From contig NZ_CP015039.1 in assembly GCF_002079305.1 (NCBI RefSeq), forward strand, positions 3,953,501 through 4,017,500: DNA of 64,000 bases, given 5' to 3'. The stretch's first letter is position 1, and each line of letters starts with the position of its first letter. The notes under the pieces are model-generated. The model ran no database searches. It was not told the origin of the DNA and saw only the letters and a list, made by a program, of their open reading frames with translations. The stretch is from Rhodovulum sp. P5. GTDB taxonomy: Bacteria > Pseudomonadota > Alphaproteobacteria > Rhodobacterales > Rhodobacteraceae. Below, in pieces: positions 25,830 to 34,677 of this stretch. Both the position numbers and the translations under genes were made by a program.

Positions 25830-26876
25830 TCACAGCCACGACTTGACCGACGCCGTCACCGCGTCGACCGAAATGCCATATTGATCATGCAGCGTCGGCA
25901 GCGCGCCCGCGTCGAGGAATTCATCGGGCAGGGCGATCTGGCGGAACGGCACATGCACGCCCGCCCGCATCAGGGCGCCTGCCACGGCCTCTCCCAGCCC
26001 CCCGGTGATGGAGTGGTTTTCGGCGGTCACGACCAGCCGCCCGCCCTTCGCGGCCTCTGCGGTGATGGTCGCCACGTCCAGCGGCTTGATGGTCGGGGAA
26101 TGCAGCACGCCGCAAGAGATGCCGTCTGCCTCCAGCCGCTTTGCCGCGTCCAGCACCCGCATCGTCATGAAGCCCGACGAGATGAACAGCACATCGCCGC
26201 CATCGCGGATGACCTTGGCCTTGCCGGGTTCGAACTGATAGCCGTATTCGCCCAGCACGTTCGGCACCTTGCCGCGCAGCAGCCGCATGTAGACGGGGCC
26301 CGCAAGATCGGCGATGGCGTGGGTGGCCTGCGTGATCTCGACCGCGTCGCAGGGATCGATGACGGTCAGGTTCGGCATGCCGCGAAAGATCGCCAGATCC
26401 TCGGTTGCCTGATGGCTGGGGCCGTATCCGGTGGTCAGGCCGGGCAGGGCGCAGACGATCCTGACCGGCAGGTTTTCTTCGGCAATCGCCATGCAGATGA
26501 AGTCATAGGCCCGGCGCGAGGCGAAGACGGCATAGGTGGTGGCGTAGGGTGTGAACCCCTCACGCGCCAGCCCGGCCGCGGCGGAGATCATCACCTGCTC
26601 GGCCATGCCCATCTGGTAGAACCGGTCGGGGTATGTCTTGGCGAAGACATGCAGGTCGGTGTATTTCGAAAGGTCCGCTGTCAGGCCCACGATGTCGTCG
26701 CGTTTCGCGGCCAACTCGCACAGCGCCTCGCCAAACGGCGCGGCGACCGTCTCGCGCCCCTCGGCGTCGAGCGAGGCGATCATGGCAGAGGTCGTCAGCT
26801 TTTCGCCGGTCTCCGACACCGGCACGGTGCGGGGCGTGTATTTGGAGCGGCGGCGGGACAGGGTTCCGGTGCTCAT
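25830..26876 (-). CDS. transketolase family protein, C-terminal half (pyrimidine-binding and C domains)
   Basis: A 348-residue protein corresponding to the second half of transketolase. Around residue 45 begins the pyrimidine-binding domain, with the catalytic glutamate region MGMAEQVMISAAAGLA and TTYAVFASRRAYDFI. The C-terminal domain has VVTAENHSITGGLGEAV. Its start overlaps the stop of the N-terminal subunit gene by 4 bases (ATGA), so the two are coupled and form one thiamine-diphosphate enzyme. Split transketolases of this kind are known for atypical sugars (for example apulose-4-phosphate or sulfo-sugars) rather than the pentose-phosphate pathway. The substrate here is unknown. Confidence 0.9.
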   Translation of the reverse strand: MSTGTLSRRRSKYTPRTVPVSETGEKLTTSAMIASLDAEGRETVAAPFGEALCELAAKRDDIVGLTADLSKYTDLHVFAKTYPDRFYQMGMAEQVMISAAAGLAREGFTPYATTYAVFASRRAYDFICMAIAEENLPVRIVCALPGLTTGYGPSHQATEDLAIFRGMPNLTVIDPCDAVEITQATHAIADLAGPVYMRLLRGKVPNVLGEYGYQFEPGKAKVIRDGGDVLFISSGFMTMRVLDAAKRLEADGISCGVLHSPTIKPLDVATITAEAAKGGRLVVTAENHSITGGLGEAVAGALMRAGVHVPFRQIALPDEFLDAGALPTLHDQYGISVDAVTASVKSWL

Positions 26877-27724
26877 TGCGGTTTGTCCTCGTCCAGAATG
26901 GCCAGCGCCTTGGCCCATTCGTCGGCCTCCACGCGGATGAAATGGGTGATCTCGCGCTCCTCAAGGAACGGGATGCCCTTGCACATCTTGGTGTTGCAGA
27001 TGATCACCCGCGGCTTCGGCTCGGTCAGGGTGCGCGCCGTGTCGAAGGCGGCGACCACCGCGGGGATGTCGTTGCCGTCCACCGACTGCGCATGCCAGCC
27101 GAAGGCTTCCCATTTCGCGGCCTCGGGCACTTGGGCCAGGGCCTGCGTCGTGGGCCCGTCCGCCTGCTGATTGTTGAAATCGACGATGGCGATCAGGTTG
27201 TCGAGCTTCCACTGAACCGCGGACATCACCGCCTCCCACGTCGACCCCTCGCCCAGTTCGCCGTCCGACAGCATGTTGTAGACGAAGGCGGGGTTATTCT
27301 TGCGCTTCAACCCCAGCGCAGCCCCCACCGCGATGCCAAGACCGTGGCCAAGCGAGCCGCCGGTGATCTCCATCCCCGGGGTATAGGCCGCCATGCCCGA
27401 CATCGGCATGCGGCTGTCATCCATGCCATAGGTTTCGATCTCGTCCTCGGGCAGGATTCCGGCCTCGATCATCGCCGCGTAAAGGGCGATCGCGTAGTGC
27501 CCGATCGACAGGTAGAAACGGTCGCGCCCCTCCCACTCCGGGTCGCCGGGGCGGTATGTCAGCGCGTGGAAATAGGTCACGGCCAGCACATCGGCGACAC
27601 CCAGCGCTTGCCCGATATAGCCCTGCCCCTGTACCTCTCCCATCCTTAGCGCGTTGCGCCGGATGGCCCATGCCCGTTGTTCAAGGCTGACGTTAGAGCC
27701 CGCCTGTGCCGGTTGCGTCTGCAC
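26873..27724 (-). CDS. transketolase family protein, N-terminal half (thiamine diphosphate binding)
   Basis: A 283-residue subunit equal to the first domain of transketolase. The pyrophosphate/magnesium motif runs from SDGELGEG to IVDFNN, with SDG in place of the usual GDG. The conserved histidines appear in SIGHYAIALYA and GGSLGHGLGIAVG. A GTG start is used after a strong GGGAGGGG. It pairs with the C-terminal subunit downstream. Its own 217-base leader, separating it from the DapA gene, may hold a second promoter. Confidence 0.9.
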   Translation of the reverse strand: MQTQPAQAGSNVSLEQRAWAIRRNALRMGEVQGQGYIGQALGVADVLAVTYFHALTYRPGDPEWEGRDRFYLSIGHYAIALYAAMIEAGILPEDEIETYGMDDSRMPMSGMAAYTPGMEITGGSLGHGLGIAVGAALGLKRKNNPAFVYNMLSDGELGEGSTWEAVMSAVQWKLDNLIAIVDFNNQQADGPTTQALAQVPEAAKWEAFGWHAQSVDGNDIPAVVAAFDTARTLTEPKPRVIICNTKMCKGIPFLEEREITHFIRVEADEWAKALAILDEDKPQ

Positions 27725-27941
27725 CTTCCCCTCCCTCTGGCTTTGGCCGATTGTCGCGTTCTATCCGGTGCGGCGCTCCATACAATCAAGTTATGCTACG
27801 TCTTGCGCGAAGCTGAACTTGATCCTTGACCCCGACCCGCCGCATCCGCGTGTCTTGGCGGGGCTGTTGGCCCGCCGGCGCCGCAGGTATCCTCTCCTGA
27901 CCGCCGTCGTCCGTGGGCTTGAACCGCAGCCCGGGCTTCGC
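27725..27941. other. intergenic region upstream of the split transketolase
   Basis: The 217 bases between the DapA-type and transketolase genes show no gene. On the minus strand an AT-rich patch around 27778-27800 contains GTATGG, a word that occurs twice in the promoter region of the gntR at 33829-34575. This may be a secondary promoter for tktN-tktC-SDR under the same regulator; the match is short. Confidence 0.4.
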
Positions 27942-28859
27942 TCATTCACCCCATCTCAGGGCGATCAGGTCCAGCTCTCCGGCAAGCTGCAAGAGCCGGG
28001 CCCTCGTGCGCTCCGACATCGGTTTCAGCGGGTGGCGGACATGATCGCTCTGGATGACGCCGCCGGCCTTCATCACGGTCTTGGCCGCGCGCAGGCCACA
28101 TTGGCGGTTTTCGTGATTGATCAGCGGCAGGCACAGCTTCCACTGCGCCAGCGCCGCGTCGTGATTGCCCGCCAGATATTCGGTCACGATGGGCCGGATC
28201 ATCTCCGGTTGCAGGGCAGAGGTCATGGTGCCGGTGCAGCCCGCGTCCAGATCGGCCAGCAGCGTCACGGCCTCCTCTCCATCGAAGGGGCCGACGATAT
28301 CCGCGCCGCCGGCCTCGATCAGCGCGGAGAGCTTGTCGGCGGCAAAGGGGGTTTCGATCTTGAAATAGCTGACATGCTCGATCTCGCGCGCCATGCGGGC
28401 CAGCAGCGGCACCGGCAGCGATACGCCGGACAGGGGCGCATCCTGCACCATGATCGGGATCGCAATCGCATCGCTGACGGCGCGGAAATGTTCGACGATC
28501 CCGGTTTCGGACGGGACCAGCCCGACGCCGTGATAGGGCGGCATCATCATCACCATGGATGCGCCCATCGCCTGCGCGGCCTTGGCGCGGGTCACCACGA
28601 TGTCGGTTGCGAAATGGCTGATCGTCACGATCACCGGCACGCGGCCTGCCACATGGGAAAGGCTGACGCGCATCAGCAAGTCGCGCTCGGCATCGGACAG
28701 AAGGAACTGTTCCGAATAGTTGGTGAGGATGCAGATCGCGTCGACCCCCTGATCGATCATGCAGTCGAGCACCCGGCGCATGCCGTCCTCGTCCACCTGC
28801 CCGTCGTCGTGGAAGGGCGTGGGGGCAACCGGCAGGATCCCGGTCAGCGGGGTTTTCAT
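27942..28859 (-). CDS. dihydrodipicolinate synthase/N-acetylneuraminate lyase family protein
   Basis: A 305-residue TIM-barrel protein of the DapA superfamily. The N-terminal GILPVAPTPFHDDGQVD, the hydroxyl-bearing loop region ILTNYSEQF and the Schiff-base lysine in YFKIETPF (near residue 164) are visible. The usual second tyrosine motif (YNxP) reads QDAPLSG, as in members acting on sugar acids such as 2-keto-3-deoxy-arabonate or 5-keto-4-deoxyglucarate dehydratases or aldolases. True lysine biosynthesis is unlikely in this operon. Its start overlaps the end of the Ldh gene by 4 bases. Confidence 0.88.
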   Translation of the reverse strand: MKTPLTGILPVAPTPFHDDGQVDEDGMRRVLDCMIDQGVDAICILTNYSEQFLLSDAERDLLMRVSLSHVAGRVPVIVTISHFATDIVVTRAKAAQAMGASMVMMMPPYHGVGLVPSETGIVEHFRAVSDAIAIPIMVQDAPLSGVSLPVPLLARMAREIEHVSYFKIETPFAADKLSALIEAGGADIVGPFDGEEAVTLLADLDAGCTGTMTSALQPEMIRPIVTEYLAGNHDAALAQWKLCLPLINHENRQCGLRAAKTVMKAGGVIQSDHVRHPLKPMSERTRARLLQLAGELDLIALRWGE

Positions 28860-29935
28860 GGCGTGTCCTTCCGCGTTGGGGTGCTGTCGTCATCGGGCAG
28901 GGGAATGCCCATCTCGACCGCGCAGGCCCGCAGCCGCGTCCAGACCTCCTCCGGCAGCACGATGCCGTCCGCCGCGGCGGCGGCAAGGGCGGCCTGCACC
29001 CGGTCGCCGGGGATGCGGACGGGCGCGTCGGGGCGGGCGGGGGTGCTGGTGCGGCAGCGGTCGTTCAGGTGCCCGACCTGCGCGGCGAAGGCATCGGCCC
29101 CGCCAAAGGCCGCCGGGTCCATCACCTGCAGATAGACATTGGCGCCCCAGCGCGTGGGATGATCGGCCCGGCCGTGCCCGGCCAGTCCTTGGGTCAGCAT
29201 CTCCACCATCAGCGCCAGCGCGAAGCCCTTGTGCCCGTGGTCCAGACCCCCGACGGGCAGGATCGTGCCCGGCGGGTCGGCCTTGACGACGGTGGGGTCG
29301 GCGGTGGCGTGGCCCTGCCCATCCAGCATCCACGGATGGGCGAAGCTTGTGCCGGTGTTGATATGTTCGCGCATCTTCGACACCGTGGTGATCGAGGCGC
29401 AGGTGTCGATCAGCACCGGATGATCGCCGCCGGGATAACCGATGGCAAAGGGGTTCGGGGTCAGTACCGGCTCCACCCCGCCATATGGGGCGACCCATGC
29501 GCCCGCAGGGTCGGAGGTGGCGATCAGGCAGACCAGGCCCTGATCGGCAGCTATCCGCGTGAGCGTCGAGAGACAGCCGATATGATGGCTGCGGCGCAGG
29601 GCAAGGGTGACGATGCCGTGGTCGCGGGCGCGGGGGATGCAGGTGTCCAGCGCCTGCGTCATCAGCCAGTGGCCGGGCAGATAGTTGCCGTCCCACACCA
29701 TCGTCACGCCGGTGTCGGTGACGACCTCGTGGATGCCGGTCGCGGTCATGGCGCCGGATTTCAGTTCCGGCAGGTAGTAGGGGATGAGCGAGGTGCCGTG
29801 GGTCGTCACCCCCATCTCGTCCGTGCGGGTCAAAAGCTCGGCCACGACAGACGCTTTGGCAGCTTCCATGCCGCCGGTTTCAAGCAGGCGTTGAGCGAAG
29901 GCGCAAAGCGCGTCACGGGAGATGCGATAGGCCAT
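28856..29935 (-). CDS. Ldh family (malate/L-lactate/ureidoglycolate dehydrogenase type) oxidoreductase
   Basis: A 359-residue enzyme of the Ldh_2 family, which has its own NAD(P)-binding fold unlike Rossmann dehydrogenases. Typical blocks are TDEMGVTTHGTSLIPYYLP with the active-site histidine, RRSHHIGCLS, APYGGVEPVLTPNPFAIGYP and GHKGFALALMVEMLTQGL. Members oxidise 2-hydroxy acids, including 2-keto-3-deoxy or 2,3-diketo sugar acids. It lies between idnD (3-base gap) and the DapA gene (4-base overlap). The substrate is probably a sugar-derived hydroxy acid. Confidence 0.9.
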   Translation of the reverse strand: MAYRISRDALCAFAQRLLETGGMEAAKASVVAELLTRTDEMGVTTHGTSLIPYYLPELKSGAMTATGIHEVVTDTGVTMVWDGNYLPGHWLMTQALDTCIPRARDHGIVTLALRRSHHIGCLSTLTRIAADQGLVCLIATSDPAGAWVAPYGGVEPVLTPNPFAIGYPGGDHPVLIDTCASITTVSKMREHINTGTSFAHPWMLDGQGHATADPTVVKADPPGTILPVGGLDHGHKGFALALMVEMLTQGLAGHGRADHPTRWGANVYLQVMDPAAFGGADAFAAQVGHLNDRCRTSTPARPDAPVRIPGDRVQAALAAAAADGIVLPEEVWTRLRACAVEMGIPLPDDDSTPTRKDTP

Positions 29936-29938
29936 GCC

Positions 29939-30985
29939 TCAGGCCCCGTCGAAGGTCAGGTGTACCTTGACGGCACGGGTGCGGTCGCCCGCGGCCTCGA
30001 ATGCCTCCCGCGCGTCGGACAGCGGATAGCTCGCCGACATGATCGGGCGCACGTCGATCCGGCCGCTGCCGATGGCTGCCACCGCCTGTTCGAATTCCTC
30101 GTGAAAGCGGTGGGTGCCGCGGAAGGTGATTTCCTTGCCGACGATCAGGTTCAGGGGCACCGGCGTCGCGCCCCCCACGCCCACCTGCACCAATGTGCCC
30201 CGCGGGCGGAGCGCCGTAATGGCCGAGGCGATGGCGGGCGCGGCGGCCGAGCATTCGAAGACCACGTCGAAATGACCCTTGTCCGCGGCAAAGGCGTCGA
30301 GCGCCGCACCGTCCCGGGCGACGTTGATGGTTTGCGTCGCGCCCATCTGCCGGGCTATCTCAAGCGGGTGGTCCTGCAGGTCGGTGACGACGATCTCGGC
30401 CGCACCGGCCTCGGCCGCGACGGCAGCGCAAAGCGACCCGATCGGCCCCGCCCCGGTGACCAGCACCGCCTTGCCCTGAAGATCGCCCGCCATGTGGCCC
30501 GCATGCAGGCAGACGGCCAGCGGTTCGGAACAGGCGGCCTGCCCGATGGTGATCGCGTCGGCGATGGGCACGCATTGTGCGGCCTCTACCGTGATGCGGT
30601 CGCGGAACAGGCCCTGTTCGTGGGGAAACCGCATGGCAGAGCCGCGAAAGCGCATGTTCAGGCAGTGGTTGTAAAGGCCCTGATCGCAGAACTTGCAGGC
30701 ATGGCAGGGGCGGGAGGGGTTCAGCGCGACCCGGGTGCCGGGGGCAAGATCGGTGACGCCTTCGCCGACCTCGACCACCGTTCCGGCGGCCTCGTGCCCC
30801 AGAATGATCGGCTCTTTCACCCGGATCGGGCCGAAGCCACCGTCATGGTAGTAATGCAGGTCCGACCCGCAGATGCCGCCCGCGCCGACGGCGACCAGAA
30901 CCTCCCCCGGTCCGGGGGCCGCAACGGGCAGCGTTTCGATGCGGATGTCGTGGGGGGCGTGCAGGCGGCAGACGCGGGTATCCAT
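29939..30985 (-). CDS. idnD: zinc-dependent alcohol dehydrogenase, L-idonate 5-dehydrogenase-like
   Basis: A 348-residue medium-chain dehydrogenase. The catalytic zinc ligands appear in GGICGSDLHYY and LGHEAAG, the structural zinc cysteines in CHACKFCDQGLYNHC, and the NAD fold in VTGAGPIGSLCA. The stretch HCLNMRFRGSAMRFPH is very like the equivalent region of E. coli IdnD, which interconverts L-idonate and 5-keto-D-gluconate. The start at 30985 (MDTRVCRLH) follows TGAGG. It sits directly after the TRAP permease gene. L-idonate or a related polyhydroxy acid is therefore a candidate substrate; related polyols are alternatives. Confidence 0.87.
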   Translation of the reverse strand: MDTRVCRLHAPHDIRIETLPVAAPGPGEVLVAVGAGGICGSDLHYYHDGGFGPIRVKEPIILGHEAAGTVVEVGEGVTDLAPGTRVALNPSRPCHACKFCDQGLYNHCLNMRFRGSAMRFPHEQGLFRDRITVEAAQCVPIADAITIGQAACSEPLAVCLHAGHMAGDLQGKAVLVTGAGPIGSLCAAVAAEAGAAEIVVTDLQDHPLEIARQMGATQTINVARDGAALDAFAADKGHFDVVFECSAAAPAIASAITALRPRGTLVQVGVGGATPVPLNLIVGKEITFRGTHRFHEEFEQAVAAIGSGRIDVRPIMSASYPLSDAREAFEAAGDRTRAVKVHLTFDGA

Positions 30986-30992
30986 GAAAACC

Positions 30993-32270
30993 TCAGGGCA
31001 TGACGACGGAAGGCAGCCAGGTCGCAAGGCCCGGCACGAAGGAGACGAGCAGAAGCACGCCGATATTGGTCAGAAGGAACGGCAGGATCGCGATCACCAC
31101 CGGGGTCAGCGGCAGCCGCGCGATGCCGGCACAGACGAACAGGCACACCCCCACCGGCGGCGTGGTCAGCCCGATCATCAGGTTCAGGACGGCGAAGGTA
31201 GCGAAGTGCAGCGGCTCGATCCCCACCGCCTGCGCCAGCGACAGAAGCGGCACGAACAGGATGATCAGCGCCGCGATGGTTTCCATGAACATGCCGACGA
31301 AAAGCAGCAGCAGGTTGATGATCAGGATCACCAGGAGCTTGTTGTCGGTGATCGAGAGCACACCCGCTGCAATCGCCTGCGGGATGCGTTCGGAGACGAG
31401 GATCCAGCCGAAGACATTGGCAAAGCCGACCAGCGTCAGGATGCCCGCCGAGGCGACGGCGCTGTCCACGATGACGCCAGGCACCTTGGACAGCGGCAGT
31501 TCGCGGTAGATGAAACAGCCCACGATCATCGCATAGACACTGGCCACCACGGCGGTTTCGGTCGGCGTGGCAAGGCCGGACAGCAGCCCGTAGATGATCA
31601 GGAACGTCATCGCCAGCGCCCAGACCGCGCCGCCAAAGGCGCGACCGACCTCGCCCACGCCCTGCCAGGGCTGTCGGGGAAAGTTCTTGCGGACGGAGAT
31701 GACATAGGCCGTGACCATCATCGCCAGCCCCATAAGGATGCCGGGCACGGCGCCGGCCAGAAACATCTTGCCGACCGAGATACCCGACAGCGCACCGACG
31801 ATGATCATCGGCACGCTGGGCGGGATGATCGGCCCGACGGTCGATGACGCCGCCGTGACGGCGGCCGAAAAATCAGCGGGATAGCCGGCTTTCTTCATTC
31901 CCGGTATCAACACGCCCCCGATCGAGGCCGCGTCGGCCACCGCGGTGCCGGTGATGCCCCCGAACAGCATGGAAGCGGCGATATTGGTCAGGCCCAGCCC
32001 GCCGCGGATCCAGCCCACCAGCGCATTGGCAAACCGCACGATCCGCTGGGTGATGCCGCCGCGGTTCATCAGGTTGCCCGCAAGGATGAAGCCGGGGATG
32101 GAGAGCAGTACGAACACGTCCATGCCCGCATACATCTTTTGCGGCATCACAACGGGCGGGATGCCTGCCAGCAGCAGATAGCCCAGCGATGAGACGCCCA
32201 GCGTGATCGCGACGGGGATGCCAAGGACCAGCCCGCCGACGAACAGCCCGAAAAGGACCCAGACCTCCAT
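30993..32270 (-). CDS. dctM: TRAP transporter large permease subunit (DctM family)
   Basis: A 425-residue hydrophobic protein of standard DctM length. Signatures include LLSIPGFILAGNLMNRGGITQ, ASMLFGGITGTAVADAASIG, AAVTAASSTVGPIIPPSVPMI and GLTTPPVGVCLFV. The start at 32270 gives the conserved MEVWVLFGLF terminus. It begins just after the dctQ stop and is followed by idnD after 7 bases. It is the membrane channel half of the second TRAP importer in the window. Confidence 0.92.
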   Translation of the reverse strand: MEVWVLFGLFVGGLVLGIPVAITLGVSSLGYLLLAGIPPVVMPQKMYAGMDVFVLLSIPGFILAGNLMNRGGITQRIVRFANALVGWIRGGLGLTNIAASMLFGGITGTAVADAASIGGVLIPGMKKAGYPADFSAAVTAASSTVGPIIPPSVPMIIVGALSGISVGKMFLAGAVPGILMGLAMMVTAYVISVRKNFPRQPWQGVGEVGRAFGGAVWALAMTFLIIYGLLSGLATPTETAVVASVYAMIVGCFIYRELPLSKVPGVIVDSAVASAGILTLVGFANVFGWILVSERIPQAIAAGVLSITDNKLLVILIINLLLLFVGMFMETIAALIILFVPLLSLAQAVGIEPLHFATFAVLNLMIGLTTPPVGVCLFVCAGIARLPLTPVVIAILPFLLTNIGVLLLVSFVPGLATWLPSVVMP

Positions 32271-32271
32271 G

Positions 32272-32775
32272 TCAGAGTTCCTCCGGCTTCTCGGGCGACC
32301 CGTCCTCGGCGCCGCTGAGCATGCCAAGGACGCGCAACAGGGCGAAAAGGGCCAGCAGGCTCAGCAGCAGGAACACACTGAAATGCACATAGCTCATCTT
32401 CAGCCCCAATGCGGGGGAGCTTTGCATGCGGCCGATCCAGACGTATTTCCACGCAAAGGGCAGCAGATAAAGCGCGATGCCACCCGTCGCGATGGCGGAC
32501 AGAAGGCGCAGCCGCCATGGCCAGCGGCCGGGCAACTGTTCGCAGACCACATCGACATTGACCATGTCGCCGGTGCGAAACGACAGCCCCGCCCCGAATG
32601 CCACAAGGAACAGCAGGGCGAAGCGGGTCAGTTCCTCGGTCCAGACGGGGGAGTTGCCGATGGTACGCCCGACGACCTGGATCAGGACGGCGGCGATCAG
32701 CACCAGAAAGGCAAGGCCCACCCCAAGCCGTGCAACACGCACGACCAGTTGGATCAAACGTTCCATACGCGGCAT
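32272..32775 (-). CDS. dctQ: TRAP transporter small permease subunit (DctQ family)
   Basis: A 167-residue protein with four hydrophobic segments. The DctQ core is seen at VLIQVVGRTIGNSPVWTEEL and SFRTGDMVNVDVV. The start at 32775 is preceded by GAAGGCAG; a second ATG three codons later is possible. It lies between the dctP hairpin and dctM. Confidence 0.88.
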   Translation of the reverse strand: MPRMERLIQLVVRVARLGVGLAFLVLIAAVLIQVVGRTIGNSPVWTEELTRFALLFLVAFGAGLSFRTGDMVNVDVVCEQLPGRWPWRLRLLSAIATGGIALYLLPFAWKYVWIGRMQSSPALGLKMSYVHFSVFLLLSLLALFALLRVLGMLSGAEDGSPEKPEEL

Positions 32776-32798
32776 TTGTCTGCCTTCACACAATTTTC

Positions 32799-32840
32799 GG
32801 GTCGGCATCGGGAGGAGGGGGAGAGAGCCGATGCCGACCC
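32799..32840 (-). terminator. 13-bp hairpin between dctP and dctQ, likely attenuator
   Basis: GGGTCGGCATCGG at 32799-32811 pairs perfectly with 32828-32840 over a 16-base loop, 18 bases after the dctP stop. As in the first TRAP operon, it sits exactly where a lower permease-to-binding-protein ratio would be set. No U-run follows. Confidence 0.6.
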
Positions 32841-32857
32841 CGCGAAGGGCGTCTGCC

Positions 32858-33832
32858 TTATTCGGCAAACAGCCCTTCGACGACCGGTTTGATTTCGTCG
32901 CTGACATTGGCCAGCACGGCGTCCTTTGCCTTGGCGGCGAAGGCCGGGCCGTCGACCTCGACGAAGGTCATGCCGTTGGCTTCCAGATAGGCGCGGTCGG
33001 CGGCGATGCTGTCCTCGAACAGGCCGCGTTCATAGGCCTGGGCGCGGGCGGCGGCCTCCATCACGGCGGCCTTGTCCTCGTCCGACAGCTTGTTCCACGT
33101 CATCTCGGCGATGGTGAGGTAGATCCACGACCGCACATGTTCGGTCATGTTCACATGGCTCTGCACTTCGTTGAAATTGGCAGAGCGGATCAGGGCCAGC
33201 GGGTTTTCCTGCGCACCGATGGTGCCGTTCTGAAGCGAGGTGAAGACCTCGGAAAAGGCCATCGGGGTGGGCTGGGCGCCCAGCGCCTTCCAGACATCGA
33301 CGAACAGCGGCACGTTCGGCACCCGCATCTTCAGCCCGTCAAGGTCGTCGGGATGGGCGATGGGCCGGTTGGAGGTCAGGTTGCGCGGGCCGCGGGCGAA
33401 GAACGCGATGGGGCGGATCTGGGCGCGCTCGACAATCTGCGCCTCGATCCGGTCGCCGATCTCGCCGCTGGCGACCTCGTCCATATGCTCGATGGATTTA
33501 TAGGCGTAGGGCACGGCCAGAAGCGCGGCCATCGGCGCCCAGTTCTGCAGGGACTCGCCGGTGATCGTCATGTCGACCGTGCCAAGCTGCATGCCGTTGA
33601 TCAGGTCGATTTCCTTGCCGAGGCTTTCGTTGGGATAGACCTCGACCACGATGCGCCCATCGGTCAGGGCGGCCAGTTCCTCGCCGAATTTCACGCTGGC
33701 CTTGTGCCAGGGGTTGTCCTCGTTCGCGAGATGGCCAAGCTTCAGCGTCATGTCCTGCGCGGCGACGGGGACGGCGGCAAGACTGGCGACAAGGGCCGCG
33801 GCAAGCCCTGACAGTTTCCAGGCTTTTGTCAT
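32858..33832 (-). CDS. dctP: TRAP transporter substrate-binding protein DctP
   Basis: A 324-residue binding protein with a clear signal peptide (cleavage after AAVPVAA, near residue 25). DctP blocks: LKLGHLANEDNPWHKA, the arginine in LKMRVPNVPLFVDVWKALGAQPTPM, SEVFTSLQNGTIGAQENPL and WNKLSDEDKAAV. It is of the classic sialic-acid/uronate DctP type and distinct from the duplicated pair at 12854-15280. The start overlaps the gntR stop by 4 bases, so regulator and transporter are coupled. Confidence 0.92.
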   Translation of the reverse strand: MTKAWKLSGLAAALVASLAAVPVAAQDMTLKLGHLANEDNPWHKASVKFGEELAALTDGRIVVEVYPNESLGKEIDLINGMQLGTVDMTITGESLQNWAPMAALLAVPYAYKSIEHMDEVASGEIGDRIEAQIVERAQIRPIAFFARGPRNLTSNRPIAHPDDLDGLKMRVPNVPLFVDVWKALGAQPTPMAFSEVFTSLQNGTIGAQENPLALIRSANFNEVQSHVNMTEHVRSWIYLTIAEMTWNKLSDEDKAAVMEAAARAQAYERGLFEDSIAADRAYLEANGMTFVEVDGPAFAAKAKDAVLANVSDEIKPVVEGLFAE

Positions 33833-34575
33833 TCTCGTTCTCCTCCTTCGATGGGTTTTTTGTCCGACGTTGGAATGCCGCCGGCTGGCAATTCGAAAAA
33901 CTCCGGATGGGCCAGTGTGATTTCCGGAAGGTCGTGCAGGATCGCGCGCAGGTGTGAGCGGATCGCGGCCTCTGCGCCGCTGACATTGCCCGCGGCGATC
34001 AGGTTGACGATATTCTCATGCTGGCCGATCAGGTTGCGCACAGGCAGATCGCCAAGCGAAAGATAGCGCACGCGATCCATCTGGGATTTGAGGCCCTCGA
34101 TCTGTTTCCACGCGCCGCCCTTGCCCGCACCTTCCGCAAAGGTGCGGTGGAACTTTTCATCCAGGTCGATGAAGTCGCGTGGCGCGGCCTTGCCGATGGC
34201 CTTTTGCGCCATGATCTGCGCCCGCAGTTCGGTGATCAGGGCGGGGTCGGGGTCGCGGGCCAGAACCTTGACGATGTCGGCCTCGAACGCCTCGCGCAGG
34301 AAGCGCGCATCCAGCACGGCATCATAGGTGATGCGGCTGACGATGGTGCCGCGTTGCGGGCGGATCCACAAAAGGCCCTGATCGGCGAGCTTGATAAACG
34401 CCTCGCGCACGGGCTGGCGACTGACGGAGCAGTTCCGCGCGATCTCTGACTCAGAGATCTGGTCGCCGGGTTTCAACTCGTTGCGGATGATCCGGTCGTG
34501 AAGAAACTGGTAGATCTGGGGCGTGATCTGCCGGTCGGGATCGAGCGCGCAGGCAATCGCGGTATCCATCTGCAT
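33829..34575 (-). CDS. GntR family transcriptional regulator, FadR/FCD type
   Basis: A 248-residue regulator. The winged helix (residues about 15-80) has YQFLHDRIIRNELKPGDQISE and CSVSRQPVREAFIKLADQGL. The FCD domain shows D and H in DLDEKFHRTFAEGAG, H in LIGQHENIV and H in IRSHLRAIL. A GGGGGGAA lies before the start at 34575. It heads the dctPQM-idnD-ldh-dapA operon and is divergent from uxuA, with 102 bases between, so it likely controls both. A hexuronate or hexulosonate is the expected ligand. Confidence 0.9.
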   Translation of the reverse strand: MQMDTAIACALDPDRQITPQIYQFLHDRIIRNELKPGDQISESEIARNCSVSRQPVREAFIKLADQGLLWIRPQRGTIVSRITYDAVLDARFLREAFEADIVKVLARDPDPALITELRAQIMAQKAIGKAAPRDFIDLDEKFHRTFAEGAGKGGAWKQIEGLKSQMDRVRYLSLGDLPVRNLIGQHENIVNLIAAGNVSGAEAAIRSHLRAILHDLPEITLAHPEFFELPAGGIPTSDKKPIEGGERE

Positions 34576-34603
34576 GATTCCCCCCCTTTCGTGAGGAAAG
34601 CTA

Positions 34604-34618
34604 CCATACTGCCATACT
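34604..34618. promoter_or_regulatory. direct repeat CCATACT in the gntR/uxuA divergent promoter
   Basis: CCATACT occurs at 34604-34610 and again at 34612-34618 in the 102-base region between the divergent gntR and uxuA genes. A shorter match (GTATGG on the minus strand) is found near 27780 before the split transketolase. A binding role for the adjacent GntR protein is only a suggestion. Confidence 0.4.
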
Positions 34619-34677
34619 AGTCAGCAATTCATTAAGCTGTTAGGCTTTACAAAGGTGACTCGGGAAAAGGTGTGTCT

